Of a stretch of 64,000 bases of DNA, positions 25,368 through 34,589 are shown piece by piece. A model generated the notes under the pieces. It was not told the origin of the DNA, searched no databases, and saw nothing but the letters and a program-made list of their open reading frames with translations. A program made the translations under genes and the position numbers. The first letter of the stretch is position 1; each line of letters begins with the position of its first letter. Source of the DNA: Candidatus Dechloromonas phosphorivorans (lineage in GTDB: Bacteria; Pseudomonadota; Gammaproteobacteria; Burkholderiales; Rhodocyclaceae). The DNA is taken from contig JADKIP010000013.1 of assembly GCA_016721185.1 (NCBI GenBank), forward strand, positions 214,001-278,000, written 5' to 3'.

Positions 25368-26209
25368 GGGTGGGCGGTCAGGGTGATCACGTCGTAGGTC
25401 AGCGGCAGGCCGGCGGGCGTGCGCAGCTTTTCGCAGGCGGCTGCAGCCTGGTTGAAGGCGCTACGGCTCATCAGGCTGGTGCGTTTGCCGTCGCCGATCT
25501 GATTGGCGCCGATCGCCTTGACGGCGCGGAGCAGGGATTTGAAATCGGGATAGTGGGCAATTTCCGTGCTGTTTTGCACGTCGACCGCAGTAAAGCCGGT
25601 TTTTTCAGCGATGGCGGCAATTTCGAGCGGCGCGTGGAAACCCAGCGTGTGCCGGAAATTATCAACGTCAGCAAAGGCCAGCCGCAATTCATGGAAGGTG
25701 GCCGGGCCGAGGCTGGCGATCGCCAACTGACCACTGGGGCGAAGGACGCGCCGGGCTTCCTGCAAGGCTTTGGGCAGTTCGCACCATTGCACGGCAAGGC
25801 TGGACCAGTAGAGGTCGATACTGGCATCGGCCAGCGGCAGGTGTTCGAGATCGCCGGCCAGCTTGCCGCAAGCGGCGCTGATTTGCCCCAGCATGGCGGG
25901 CGAGAGATCAAGCGCCAGCGGGTTAGCCGCCGGGAATCGCTGCTGCAGCAAGGCGAGGGCGTAGCCGGTGCCACAGCCGGCATCGAGGATGTTGAATGGC
26001 TGGAAGCCGGGCGGCAGGCGGCCGGCCAACTGCTGGCAGATGCGGCGCTGGACGCTGGCGGCGCTGTCGTAAGTGAGAGCGGCGCGCTCGAAAGACTGGC
26101 GAATACGCGCCTTGGAAGGTTGATTGCCCGTTGCCGTTTTTATCGGACTGGTGCCAGCCGTTGTTTCTATGGTGCTGGTGCCAGCCTTTGTTTTTAGGGT
26201 GCTAGTCAT
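25364..26209 (-). CDS. bioC: malonyl-ACP O-methyltransferase
   Basis: A 281-residue S-adenosylmethionine-dependent methyltransferase with motif I LDAGCGTGYAL and the later block DLYWSSLAVQWCELP. It methylates malonyl-ACP to start pimelate synthesis, and the ester is later removed by BioH, encoded next door. The first 30 residues are three imperfect 9-residue repeats (TSTLKTKAG, TSTIETTAG, TSPIKTATG) encoded by a 27-bp DNA repeat; they precede the normal BioC start at about KARIRQSFERAA. An internal start downstream of the repeat is not excluded. Confidence 0.92.
   Translation of the reverse strand: MTSTLKTKAGTSTIETTAGTSPIKTATGNQPSKARIRQSFERAALTYDSAASVQRRICQQLAGRLPPGFQPFNILDAGCGTGYALALLQQRFPAANPLALDLSPAMLGQISAACGKLAGDLEHLPLADASIDLYWSSLAVQWCELPKALQEARRVLRPSGQLAIASLGPATFHELRLAFADVDNFRHTLGFHAPLEIAAIAEKTGFTAVDVQNSTEIAHYPDFKSLLRAVKAIGANQIGDGKRTSLMSRSAFNQAAAACEKLRTPAGLPLTYDVITLTAHP
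26130..26206. repeat. 27-bp tandem repeat at the 5' end of bioC
   Basis: Nearly three copies of a 27-bp unit, aligned for example by GGTGCCAG at 26150-26157 and 26177-26184. They encode the 9-residue repeats at the start of BioC. A whole number of codons per unit means copy number can change without breaking the frame. Confidence 0.75.
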
Positions 26210-26915
26210 TCAGGAAGGCGTTTATCCGTGCGAGGAAATCTTCCGGGCGGGAAATGAACGGGGCGTGGGCGCAGTCGGCAAAGGTGGCGAGTTGGGCTTG
26301 GGGAATCAGGGCGGCGAGCGCTTCAGCGGCGGCGAGCGGCATCAGCGGGTCAGTCGAACCGTGGATGAGCAAGGTCGGCGCCTTGATTTGCGGGGCGAGC
26401 CGGCGCAGATCGACATCGCGCAGCCAGTCGAGGCCGGTGGCCAGGGTGGCGAGCGGCGGGCGCGGGTCGGCCAGTTCGAGCAACTGGCGGCTGACTTCCT
26501 TGGCGCGCGCATCGCCACGATTGAAGCCGCCGACAAAGCGCGGCAGCATGGCTTCGACATCGGCCAGGATGCCGGCGGTGAATTCGGCCAGCATTTCCGG
26601 CGGCATGGCGTGCGGCCAGCCGTCGCGCTGGATGAAAGAGGCGGTGCCGGCAACCAGCACGAGTTTGCCCACTTTTTCCGGAGCGCGGGCGGCGACGGCG
26701 AGCGCCAGTTGCGCGCCGAGCGACCAGCCGCAAAGCGTGGTGTCGGGTTGCAGGCGGGCGGCGATGTCGTCGGCGGCGTTGTAAAAGTCGCTGATCAGGG
26801 GCGCCGCGCCATAACCCGGCAGGTCGAAAATTGTGCCATTTAACGCGTTGACCGCAGCATTCAGCGGGCCGCGGCCCAGACACCAGCCGGGCAGGAAAAC
26901 GAGGGGCGCGGTCAT
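26202..26915 (-). CDS. bioH: pimeloyl-ACP methyl ester carboxylesterase
   Basis: A 237-residue alpha/beta hydrolase. The nucleophile elbow is GWSLGAQ, with the acid Asp in HGSTDPLMP and the His in CAHAPFISRP, giving a full Ser-Asp-His triad. BioH removes the methyl ester from pimeloyl-ACP, undoing the BioC step. The ATG at 26915 overlaps the bioF stop (ATGA) and the bioC start lies 8 bp inside its 3' end, so all four genes are coupled. A longer upstream frame to 27053 lies inside bioF and is not used. Confidence 0.93.
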   Translation of the reverse strand: MTAPLVFLPGWCLGRGPLNAAVNALNGTIFDLPGYGAAPLISDFYNAADDIAARLQPDTTLCGWSLGAQLALAVAARAPEKVGKLVLVAGTASFIQRDGWPHAMPPEMLAEFTAGILADVEAMLPRFVGGFNRGDARAKEVSRQLLELADPRPPLATLATGLDWLRDVDLRRLAPQIKAPTLLIHGSTDPLMPLAAAEALAALIPQAQLATFADCAHAPFISRPEDFLARINAFLND

Positions 26916-28076
26916 GCCAGTTCCTTCAGTGCTTGAATCAGTTGATCGATGTCGGCCGCGGTGTGGGCGGCGGAAACGCAAATGCGCAGCCGGGCCGTGC
27001 CTTTCGGGACGGTGGGCGGGCGGATCGCCGGCACCCACAGGCCGCGTTCCCAAAGCCCCTTGGATAGTGCGACGGCCGCGTCGTTATCACCGACGATCAG
27101 CGGCTGGATGGCGGTGGCCGAGGCGAGCAATTGCCAGGGCAAACCGCTTAGTCCGTCGCGCAACTGGCCGATCCGAGCCAGCAAATTGGTGCGCAGCGCG
27201 TTGCCATGTTCGATCAGTTGCAGGCTTTTCGACAGGGCGCAGGCGATGGCCGGCGGCGCGGCGGTAGTGAAAATATAGCTGCGGCCCTTTTGCAGCAGAT
27301 ATTCAATCGCCGTTGCCGAACCGGCCACGAAAGCACCGCCGACGCCGGCAGCCTTGCCCAGCGTGCCCATCAGCAAAATACGCGGCGAGGCCGGCAGGTT
27401 GAAATGGGCCAGGCTGCCTTTGCCCTGCGCGCCGAGCACGCCGAAACCGTGCGCGTCGTCGATCACCAGCCAGGCATCGTAACGCTCGGCCAGCGCGAAA
27501 AGCAGCGGCAGCGGCGCGAGGTCGCCATCCATGCTGAACACGGCATCGGTGACGATGATCTTGTTGGCGGGCGGTGCTGCTGGCGAGCAATTTTTCCAGC
27601 GCCGCCATGTCGTTATGCGGGTAGCGCTGGGTCTCCGTGCCCTGCGCCTTGGCCAGTTGCATGGCGTCGATCAGCGAGGCGTGGTTGAGTTTGTCGGCAA
27701 ACACCGCATCGCCGCGCCCGGCCAGGGTTGGCGTGACGGCGAGGTTGGCGAGATAGCCGGTGGAAAAAGTCAGGGCGCGGGGGAAACCGACGAAGGCAGC
27801 AATTTCCTTTTCCAGCGCCTCGTGCGGCGCCAGATGGCCGCTGACCAGATGCGAGGCGCCGCTGCCGGCGCCCCATTGCGTCGCGCCCTCGGCCATCGCC
27901 TGGGCGATTTCGGCGTTGCCGGCCAGCCCGAGGTAATCGTTGCTGGCGAAATTCAGCACTTTTTTGCCGTCGACCGTAGCAATCCGCCCGCAGGGCGATT
28001 CGAGCACGCGGCGGCGGCGGCTCAGGCCAAGCGCGGCGATTTCGGCCAGTTCTTGCTGCAGACGGTTTTCAATCAT
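26912..28076 (-). pseudogene. bioF: 8-amino-7-oxononanoate synthase, split by a frameshift
   Basis: Two frames together make a full AONS of about 388 residues. The first (28076 down to about 27570) holds the N-terminal half with LNFASNDYLGL and GSGASHLVSGHLAPHEALE. The second (about 27570 to 26912) holds DDAHGFGVLGAQGKGS and the cofactor-binding region LMGTLGKAAGVGGAF. The reading changes near 27562-27575: the first frame gives SSTARQQDHRHR, while the expected KIIVTDAVFSMDGD is in the next frame. One extra base there, beside a GC-rich run, explains it. The PLP-binding Lys lies in the second part. Either the gene is inactive and biotin synthesis blocked, or the base is a sequence error. Confidence 0.88.
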
Positions 28077-28548
28077 GGTTGCGTATCCGGTTTTTTACCT
28101 GGCAAGCCGGGAGCGTGGATGAATTCCCGTTCCTGGGTCGTGACGAGCATCGCGCCGTCGGCATGGTTTCAGGCGGCCAAATTTTACCCGCATTTCGCCC
28201 CTGCGTTTCCTCGCCAGTTGGCGCGGCAGGAGGGCGCTGGCGGGTGCTCAGCGGCTGCTAGTTGGCGTTGGTGTTTTGTTTGGGCCGGCGGCCTTTGCTT
28301 TGGCGATCAACCTGTACCGATTTTTGAAAGCGAAAATTGATCGTTTTTACGCGTTGACCGCCGCCGGCAAGGCGCCAGGTGTTGCCATAGAGCGGCGCCA
28401 GGGGCGCTTGAGGCGCATTCCATAGGAATTGGCAAGAATTTACTTTAGGCATAGTTTGTTTGGTTTTTTTCAGCATTTTGGAGGAGAATTCAGACTCCAA
28501 AATGGGTGGCGAATTAATGGCATATTTATTAGTTATGTTTGATAAACC
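28077..28548. other. gene-free gap between bioF and the TonB receptor gene
   Basis: No convincing gene is seen in these 472 bp. A minus-strand frame of 64 codons (28258-28452) and plus-strand frames here match nothing I know. The gap holds the divergent promoters of the biotin operon and of the receptor operon, and the inverted repeat at 28474-28504. Base composition falls towards AT just before 28549. Confidence 0.6.
28474..28504. promoter_or_regulatory. 10-bp perfect inverted repeat upstream of TonB receptor
   Basis: CATTTTGGAG at 28474-28483 and CTCCAAAATG at 28495-28504 flank an 11-bp spacer. No T run follows in either direction, so it is more likely an operator, or a leader hairpin, 44 bp before the receptor start than a terminator. 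Confidence 0.5.
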
Positions 28549-30591
28549 ATGAAAAGATCTCGACAACATCTGGTCGCGCTGATCGCCATCCAGGCCGCTG
28601 CAAATCAGTCTCTGGCTGCTGACGCGCTCGATGGGCTTAGCCTGGAGGATCTCACCAAGACGGAAATTACCTCGGTGTCGCGCAAGAGCCAGAGCCTTGC
28701 CAATGTGCCGGCGGCGGCCTTCGTGATTTCGTCCGAGGATATTCGTCGCTCCGGTGCCCAGAACTTGCCCGAAGTGCTGCGCATGGCGCCCGGTATTGAG
28801 GTGGCGCAGATTGATAACGGACGTTACGCCGTGACTGCGCGCGGTTTCAACGGACGCTTTGCCAACAAGCTGCAAGTCCTGATCGATGGCCGCAGTATTT
28901 ATTTCCCAACGTTTTCTGGCGTCATGTGGGAAAACGACGCGATTGCGCTGGAAGATATCGAACGTATCGAGGTCATCCGCGGGCAAGGTGCTGCGGTCTG
29001 GGGCGTCAATGCAGTCAGCGGCGTGATCAATGTCATCAGCAAGCATTCTCGCGACCAGAAGGGCGGTGTGGTTGCCCCCACCATCGGCACGCAGGGCAAG
29101 GCCAATCTCTACCTTCGCTACGGCGCGGCGATTGATGAAGACACCACCTGGAAGCTCTCGGCCCAGGGGCGCTATGCCGAACCATCGAATTTTCTGGCCA
29201 GCGGCACCGAGGCTGAAGATCGCTTGAGCAATGCTACGGTTGACGCGCGTTTTGACCGAAAAATCGGCAATGGCAGCGATCTGGCGCTGTGGGCCAATGC
29301 CACGAACTCATCGCTCGGCGACGCGTTGAACATTGCGTTTGCCAACACCCTGCCACTGACTTTGCAGCCCGTGTCCATCAAGCAAACCAATAACAGCCAG
29401 ACGCTCGGCGGGCGTTATCGCTGGCTGACTGCAGGCGGCATTGAGTCGTCGGTACAAACCTCTTTCCAGGCATCCTCCCTGGCGCTCGATCATTTTTACA
29501 AGGAGGACCGAACGACCTTCGACCTTGAATATCAAGGGCGTTATACCTTCGCCAAACATGATGTCAGTTGGGGCCTGAGCCATCGCAGCACCGCGGACTC
29601 AATTAGCGCTTACCCCGGCATTCTTACGTTTACCCCCAACGAATTCACCCAGCGCACCAGCGGTGTCTTCATGCAGGATGACTGGACGCTGATTCCCGAC
29701 ACCTTGCAGTTCGGGTTGGGGGCGAGATGGGATGACACCAATTTGGGCGGCAGCACCTTTGCGCCGAACGCGACCCTGATGTGGACGCCCAACCGCAGCA
29801 ACACCCTGTGGGCGAAATATGCGCAGGCACCGCGCATGCCATCGCGTGCCGAGCAAACGGTCAGTGTTTTTTCTTCGATTGTTCCGCCGTCGCCGCAAAT
29901 GCCGATGGCCGTGCTGATTCGCAACTCAAACAGTGGGCAAAGCCTGGGCGCCGAGAAGATGGAAGGCGTTGAGCTGGGTTATCGCAGCCAGATCACCCCC
30001 AGCTTCAATCTGGATCTCTCGGCTTACCGCTCGCGCTATACCGACGTTGTTAGCGGCAGACCAACCTCGATCGACCCGGTCACGCTATTTCCGCTGGCGG
30101 TGATTCAGAACGTAGCGCTCTATAACGGTGGCAGTGGCTGGATCAATGGCGCCGAAATAAGTGCCGACTGGCTGGTCTTGCCGGCCTGGCGCCTGCAGCT
30201 TTCCTATACCTGGACGCGCATCGAGATGGATGATTCGAGTAATCGGATCGTGCAATCGGCTGGCGAGGTCGACGAACAGGGTACCCCCCGTCACTACGGC
30301 TCCCTGCGCTCACAGTGGAACGTTTCTTCCACTCAGCAATTCGATGCCTGGGTTCGAGGTTCGGCCGGGTTCTATGCCCTGAATGCCCCGTTCCCCAATC
30401 TTGTGCGAGTACCCGGCTACGTAACGCTCGACCTGCGCTATGCCCACAAGGTGAACAATGAGCTTGAACTCGCCATTACCGGCCGCAACCTGGTTGGCCA
30501 AAAACGTACGGAATTCATTTCCGACTATCTGCCATCCATTCCCATCGAAATTTCCCCTTCGCTACTTTTCTCGGCACGGTTGAAATTCTAA
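28549..30591 (+). CDS. TonB-dependent outer membrane receptor
   Basis: A 680-residue receptor with an N-terminal plug (about 40-170: SVSRKSQSLANVPAAAFVISSEDI, RSGAQNLPEVLRMAPGIEV, ARGFNGRFANKLQVLIDGRS, IEVIRGQGAAVWGVNAVSGVINV) and a beta-barrel ending in the C-terminal Phe (LLFSARLKF). The start of the mature part, DLTKTEITSVSRKSQ, is the TonB-box-like region. There is no N-terminal signalling extension of the FecA type. It is followed 7 bp later by a YfiR-like gene and a kinase gene, an arrangement that suggests ligand sensing. The ligand is unknown; cobalamin or siderophores are common for the fold. Confidence 0.9.
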   Translation: MKRSRQHLVALIAIQAAANQSLAADALDGLSLEDLTKTEITSVSRKSQSLANVPAAAFVISSEDIRRSGAQNLPEVLRMAPGIEVAQIDNGRYAVTARGFNGRFANKLQVLIDGRSIYFPTFSGVMWENDAIALEDIERIEVIRGQGAAVWGVNAVSGVINVISKHSRDQKGGVVAPTIGTQGKANLYLRYGAAIDEDTTWKLSAQGRYAEPSNFLASGTEAEDRLSNATVDARFDRKIGNGSDLALWANATNSSLGDALNIAFANTLPLTLQPVSIKQTNNSQTLGGRYRWLTAGGIESSVQTSFQASSLALDHFYKEDRTTFDLEYQGRYTFAKHDVSWGLSHRSTADSISAYPGILTFTPNEFTQRTSGVFMQDDWTLIPDTLQFGLGARWDDTNLGGSTFAPNATLMWTPNRSNTLWAKYAQAPRMPSRAEQTVSVFSSIVPPSPQMPMAVLIRNSNSGQSLGAEKMEGVELGYRSQITPSFNLDLSAYRSRYTDVVSGRPTSIDPVTLFPLAVIQNVALYNGGSGWINGAEISADWLVLPAWRLQLSYTWTRIEMDDSSNRIVQSAGEVDEQGTPRHYGSLRSQWNVSSTQQFDAWVRGSAGFYALNAPFPNLVRVPGYVTLDLRYAHKVNNELELAITGRNLVGQKRTEFISDYLPSIPIEISPSLLFSARLKF

Positions 30592-30598
30592 CGACGCC

Positions 30599-31144
30599 AT
30601 GTTCTTCCATCGTCTACTCCTCGGTTTGCGGCGAATTGCCATCCTGTTTCTGCTGATACTGCCAGCAGGGCTGGGTTACACCCAGGTGAATAGCGAGTCG
30701 CAGCTCAAGGCGGCATTTCTGGTCAATTTCCTGAAATACGTCGAATGGCCAGCCTCAACGGCAACGAATGTCACGATTTGCCTGTTTGGCCGTGACCGGC
30801 TTGGTGCCTTCCTGAGTAATTACGAAGGGCGCACCATCGGCGGGCGCGAATTGCGGGTTCGTCGCGTCAATGGCCCCGATCACCTTGACGAATGTCAGGT
30901 GCTGTTTATTCCGGATACCGAGGAGGCGCGTTTTGGCGTCGTACTGCGCTGGGTTGAAAACCAGCCGACATTGACCGTCAGCGATGCTGAAATTTTTGCC
31001 CAGCAAGGCGGGGCGATTGCCCTGGTTCGTTCGGAAGGACGACTGCAATTCGATATCAATCTTGATGCCCTTAATCGTGCTGGGTTGAAACCGCACTCGC
31101 AAATGATGCGTCTCGCCCGCCAAGTCAGTGGAGCACCGAAATGA
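30599..31144 (+). CDS. YfiR-like (DUF4154) periplasmic protein
   Basis: A 181-residue exported protein (signal peptide about 1-27) with the family core ESQLKAAFLVNFLKYVEWPA, CLFGRDRLGAFLSNYEGRTIGGRELRVRRV and FDINLDALNRAGLKP. In Pseudomonas, YfiR is a periplasmic repressor that binds the sensor part of the diguanylate cyclase YfiN. Here it overlaps a histidine kinase gene by ATGA instead (31141-31144), so it probably controls that kinase's sensor domain. The receptor gene ends 7 bp upstream. Confidence 0.87.
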   Translation: MFFHRLLLGLRRIAILFLLILPAGLGYTQVNSESQLKAAFLVNFLKYVEWPASTATNVTICLFGRDRLGAFLSNYEGRTIGGRELRVRRVNGPDHLDECQVLFIPDTEEARFGVVLRWVENQPTLTVSDAEIFAQQGGAIALVRSEGRLQFDINLDALNRAGLKPHSQMMRLARQVSGAPK

Positions 31145-33111
31145 TCAGGCTAACCACTATCCGGCATAAGCTGACCCTGCTTATTTCCAGCGCTGTCGGA
31201 CTGGGCCTGCTGCTGACGTTTTTGCTCTTCACCATCCGTGACATCGAGCAGCGCCGGGATGCCAAGCTGACCGAACTCTACTCAATGGCCGAGGTGATTG
31301 CCTTCAATGCCTCGGCGGTCGTCGAGTTCCGCGATGCAGTCGGGGCGGAGCGACTGTTCAGTTCCCTGCACGCCCACCCCGATATTCTGGCGGCGCGTCT
31401 GAGTAGTGCAGATGCCGAGTTCGGGCATCACTTCAACAAACCCGGCACCAAGTTGCCGGACAAAGTAACGCTGGCCAATCAAATCCACACCCAGCGCGCC
31501 GCATACAGTGATACCTCTTGTATCACCGCTGCCGTGCCAATCCAGACGCCCGAGGGCATCGTCGGCTCGGTAACACTGACGGCCGGAATGGACCGGTTCT
31601 GGGGCGAAGTGATCTGGAATGCCGCCTTTATCCTTTTCGGCTCGCTGATCGCCTTCGTGGCTGCGCTGCTTTTCGCCCGCCGCATGCAGTCTTCGCTGGT
31701 CAATGCGCTGGGCTCACTGACCGACACCGCCAAAAAGGTCGCTGAGTCAAAAGACTTTTCGCAGCGGGCGACCAAATACGCAAATGATGAAATCGGCCAA
31801 CTGGCCGATGCCTTCAATAGCATGTTGACCGAGATATCCGATCGTGACGAAGAGTTGGGCAAGCATCGCGACCATCTGGAAGAAACCGTTCAGCAACGCA
31901 CCCTGGCCCTATCGATCGCCAAGGAGGAGGCCGAGATGGCCAACCGGGCGAAAAGTACGTTTCTGGCCAACATGAGCCATGAATTGCGCACGCCGATGAA
32001 TGCCATTATCGGCCTGACCCATTTGCTCGGACGCAACAATACCGACCCCGCTCAACGCGACAAACTGGGCAAAGTCACCAATGCAGCCAACCACCTGCTC
32101 AGTTTGCTCAATGACATTCTCGATTTGTCGAAGATCGATGCTGAGCGGATGACGATTGAAAAAACACCATTTCGCATCGCCACGCTGGTGACCAATCTCG
32201 ATGGCCTGGTGCATGCAAAACCCGGTGCCAGCAAATTGTCGGTGGTTTATGAGATTGATCCGCGGCTGAGCCAGTTTGAAGTGATTGGCGACCCGCTGCG
32301 TTTGCAGCAGGTATTGCTTAACCTGCTCGGTAACGCCATCAAATTTACCGAACGGGGCAACGTGACCCTTGCCGTTCAACTCCGTGAAATATTGGCTGAA
32401 GCCTTGCTGATTGATTTTTCCGTGAGTGACACGGGCATTGGCATTTCGCCGGATGCGGTACGCCGGATTTTCAATCCATTTGAGCAAGCCGACGGTTCGA
32501 CCACGCGTAAATTTGGCGGGACGGGGCTTGGCTTGCCTATCTGTCGCCGGCTGGTGGGGCTGATGGGCGGTGAAATTGTGCTTGCCAGCACGCCCAATGA
32601 GGGCAGTGTTTTCTCATTTGCGATCCGTCTGCCCATGACCCGCTCAATAGCTGTTGAAGCCAGCAGCGAACAGGCAATTTCTGGCGTCGAGGCGGAACAT
32701 CGCCTGATCCGGGAGTTTGCCGGTAGCCGAATTCTGGTGGCCGAGGATGACTGGGTGAACCAGGAGGTCGCACTGGAACTCTTGCATGAAGTGCTGGGTT
32801 TTACCGTCGATATTGCACCTGATGGTGCGGCGGCTTTTGAACTGGCTCAGCGCAACACCTACCATCTGGTTTTGATGGACATGCAAATGCCAGTCATGGA
32901 CGGTCTGGAGTCCACCCAGTGCATACGCCAGATTTCCGGCTGCGAGGAATTGCCGATACTGGCCATGACAGCCAATGCTTTTGCTGAGGATCAGGCGCGC
33001 TGTATGGATGCCGGCATGAGTGACTTCATCGCCAAACCGGTTAATCCTGAGGTGCTTTACAAGATGATGCTCAAGTGGCTACGGCTGCGTCGGGCAGAAG
33101 GCGCTGTTTAG
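31141..33111 (+). CDS. hybrid sensor histidine kinase with CHASE8-like input
   Basis: A 656-residue membrane kinase: a helix (about 10-30), a periplasmic domain of about 120 residues resembling CHASE8 (SMAEVIAFNASAVVEFRDA), a second helix (about 155-180), HAMP (to about 235), HisKA with His280 in NMSHELRTPMNAI, HATPase (LLNLLGNAIKFTE, GGTGLGLPI) and a receiver with Asp580 in LVLMDMQMPVMDG. CHASE8 is the sensor of YfiN-type proteins, which fits the YfiR-like gene just upstream. There is no HPt, so a separate carrier, perhaps the one at 24363-24716, would be needed to pass the signal on. Confidence 0.9.
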   Translation: MIRLTTIRHKLTLLISSAVGLGLLLTFLLFTIRDIEQRRDAKLTELYSMAEVIAFNASAVVEFRDAVGAERLFSSLHAHPDILAARLSSADAEFGHHFNKPGTKLPDKVTLANQIHTQRAAYSDTSCITAAVPIQTPEGIVGSVTLTAGMDRFWGEVIWNAAFILFGSLIAFVAALLFARRMQSSLVNALGSLTDTAKKVAESKDFSQRATKYANDEIGQLADAFNSMLTEISDRDEELGKHRDHLEETVQQRTLALSIAKEEAEMANRAKSTFLANMSHELRTPMNAIIGLTHLLGRNNTDPAQRDKLGKVTNAANHLLSLLNDILDLSKIDAERMTIEKTPFRIATLVTNLDGLVHAKPGASKLSVVYEIDPRLSQFEVIGDPLRLQQVLLNLLGNAIKFTERGNVTLAVQLREILAEALLIDFSVSDTGIGISPDAVRRIFNPFEQADGSTTRKFGGTGLGLPICRRLVGLMGGEIVLASTPNEGSVFSFAIRLPMTRSIAVEASSEQAISGVEAEHRLIREFAGSRILVAEDDWVNQEVALELLHEVLGFTVDIAPDGAAAFELAQRNTYHLVLMDMQMPVMDGLESTQCIRQISGCEELPILAMTANAFAEDQARCMDAGMSDFIAKPVNPEVLYKMMLKWLRLRRAEGAV

Positions 33112-33141
33112 CCAGACTTTGAGAAGCCAGGGTTTAGGGAT

Positions 33142-34164
33142 TCAAGGATTCTGGCATTCCGAAACAAGCGCTTCTCCACCGCGCCCGCACGGCGTGAAAG
33201 TGCCGGAAACCGGATGTGGCGTGCCGTCGTCGTCCATTTGTGCGGCCAGGGTGTCCCAGAAAATTACGCCGGATTTATCGAGCTTGAGGCGGAGTAGCCA
33301 GCCGCGTTGGCCGGCCGCATAGTCGAAGCCGTCGAAAACGAAATTGCCGAGGCTGTAGATGATTGGCTTGCCTTGGTAGATTTCAACGCCTTGCGTGACG
33401 TGCGGGTGGCCGCCGACCACCAGCGCAGCGCCTTCGTCGATCATTTTGCGGGCGAGCTGTTGCTGACGCAGGCTTGGCTTGCCTTCATTTTCCCAGCCCC
33501 AATGCATGAAAGGGATGACGAGATCGGCCCCGGCCAGCCTGGCGGCGCGGATGTCGGCAATGACGTGATCGTCCTCGCTCCAGGCAATCCCCGGCCAGTT
33601 GGCACCCGCTTCAAATGAACGCGGTTTGAATTCGTTGTAGGCGAGGACGGCGATTTTCAGGCCTTTGCGCTCGATCCACAGCGGCCGGTGAGCTTCGCCG
33701 AGATTGCGGCCGCCGCCGAAGTGGGCGATGCCGGCCTTGTCGAGGTGAAGCATGGTGTCGAGAAAGGCGGGGTGGCCGTAATCGCCGGAATGATTGTTGG
33801 CCAGCGAGACGGCATCGAAACGGCCTTGCAGGACGGGCAGCACCTGCGGTTTGGCGCGGAAACTGAAGATTTTGTTGTCCAGCGCCGTGCCGCTTTCGGC
33901 AATCGGGCATTCGAGGTTGCCAATGCGGTAGTCGGCGGCGTTGAGAATGGCGGCGAAGGGGGCGAGCGGGTCGCCGCCTTGGGCAATCAAGCGACCTGGG
34001 CCATCGTCGAGCATGATGTCGCCGGCGAAAATCAGGTTGACCGACTCGGCATGGCTGTTGAGCGACAGGGCCATTGCGAGTGAGGCGACCGAGAGGTATT
34101 TTGCGCGCGCTGTTCCCCTGATGGACTTCCTGCGGGTTGCGGTCAACCGGAATTTTTGGCTCAT
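33142..34164 (-). CDS. CapA-family metallophosphatase-like protein
   Basis: A 340-residue exported protein of the CapA/poly-gamma-glutamate family. Blocks of the calcineurin-like fold are FAGDIMLDDGPG, GNLECPIAESG, VSLANNHSGDYG, LVIPFMHWGWEN and VVGGHPHVTQG. CapA was found in capsule assembly, but many members sit outside capsule loci and their role is unclear. The ATG at 34164 overlaps the stop of the upstream gene (ATGA at 34161-34164). A signal-like helix occurs at about 25-40 after a basic N-terminus. Confidence 0.85.
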   Translation of the reverse strand: MSQKFRLTATRRKSIRGTARAKYLSVASLAMALSLNSHAESVNLIFAGDIMLDDGPGRLIAQGGDPLAPFAAILNAADYRIGNLECPIAESGTALDNKIFSFRAKPQVLPVLQGRFDAVSLANNHSGDYGHPAFLDTMLHLDKAGIAHFGGGRNLGEAHRPLWIERKGLKIAVLAYNEFKPRSFEAGANWPGIAWSEDDHVIADIRAARLAGADLVIPFMHWGWENEGKPSLRQQQLARKMIDEGAALVVGGHPHVTQGVEIYQGKPIIYSLGNFVFDGFDYAAGQRGWLLRLKLDKSGVIFWDTLAAQMDDDGTPHPVSGTFTPCGRGGEALVSECQNP

Positions 34165-34589
34165 TTTGGGGTCCCGGATTTTAGTTCGCACCAGTATTGC
34201 AGTTCGCTGTCGCGCACGGTTTCATAGACCCAATTCAGCCCGGTAAATCCACTGTTGGTTCCCTGCAAGAAGTCGCCCGCTGGCGCCACACTTTTCACCG
34301 GGTAGGAATAACTGGCCTGATGGATGATGACCGGCCCGGTGTCGCGATTGGTATAGGTATAGAGCTTGATACTGGCGAGATCGGCCGGTTCCTGGCGGAA
34401 GACGATGCGGAACAGGAAGTAGGAGCCGATCGGTGTCGGGGTGACGGTGTAGGGCATGCTGACTGGCTGGGCTTCAATGAGCCGGGTTTCGCCGCCATAG
34501 GTGATGTGGCAAACGACGCTGTCGGCCTGCGCCAGTCCGCACAGCGCGAAGGCAATCAAGCCAGATAGTGGCTTAACGAGGCTTGGCAC
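34161..34589 (-). CDS. exported hypothetical protein
   Basis: A 142-residue protein with a signal peptide cleaved after AQA (about residue 22). The mature part has two Cys (VVCHITYGGE near the start and QYWCELKSG near the end) that could form a disulfide, and alternates like a small beta-sandwich (YTVTPTPIGSYFLFRIVF, YTYTNRDTGPVIIHQASY). I do not recognise the family. It overlaps the MliC-YbaY gene by 17 bp and capA by 4 bp, so it is part of one transcript. Confidence 0.65.
   Translation of the reverse strand: MPSLVKPLSGLIAFALCGLAQADSVVCHITYGGETRLIEAQPVSMPYTVTPTPIGSYFLFRIVFRQEPADLASIKLYTYTNRDTGPVIIHQASYSYPVKSVAPAGDFLQGTNSGFTGLNWVYETVRDSELQYWCELKSGTPK

Noticed and set aside
27531..28340. 269-codon plus-strand frame over bioF and the gap
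   Set aside because: It runs antisense through bioF and has no recognisable domain; the part beyond bioF looks random.
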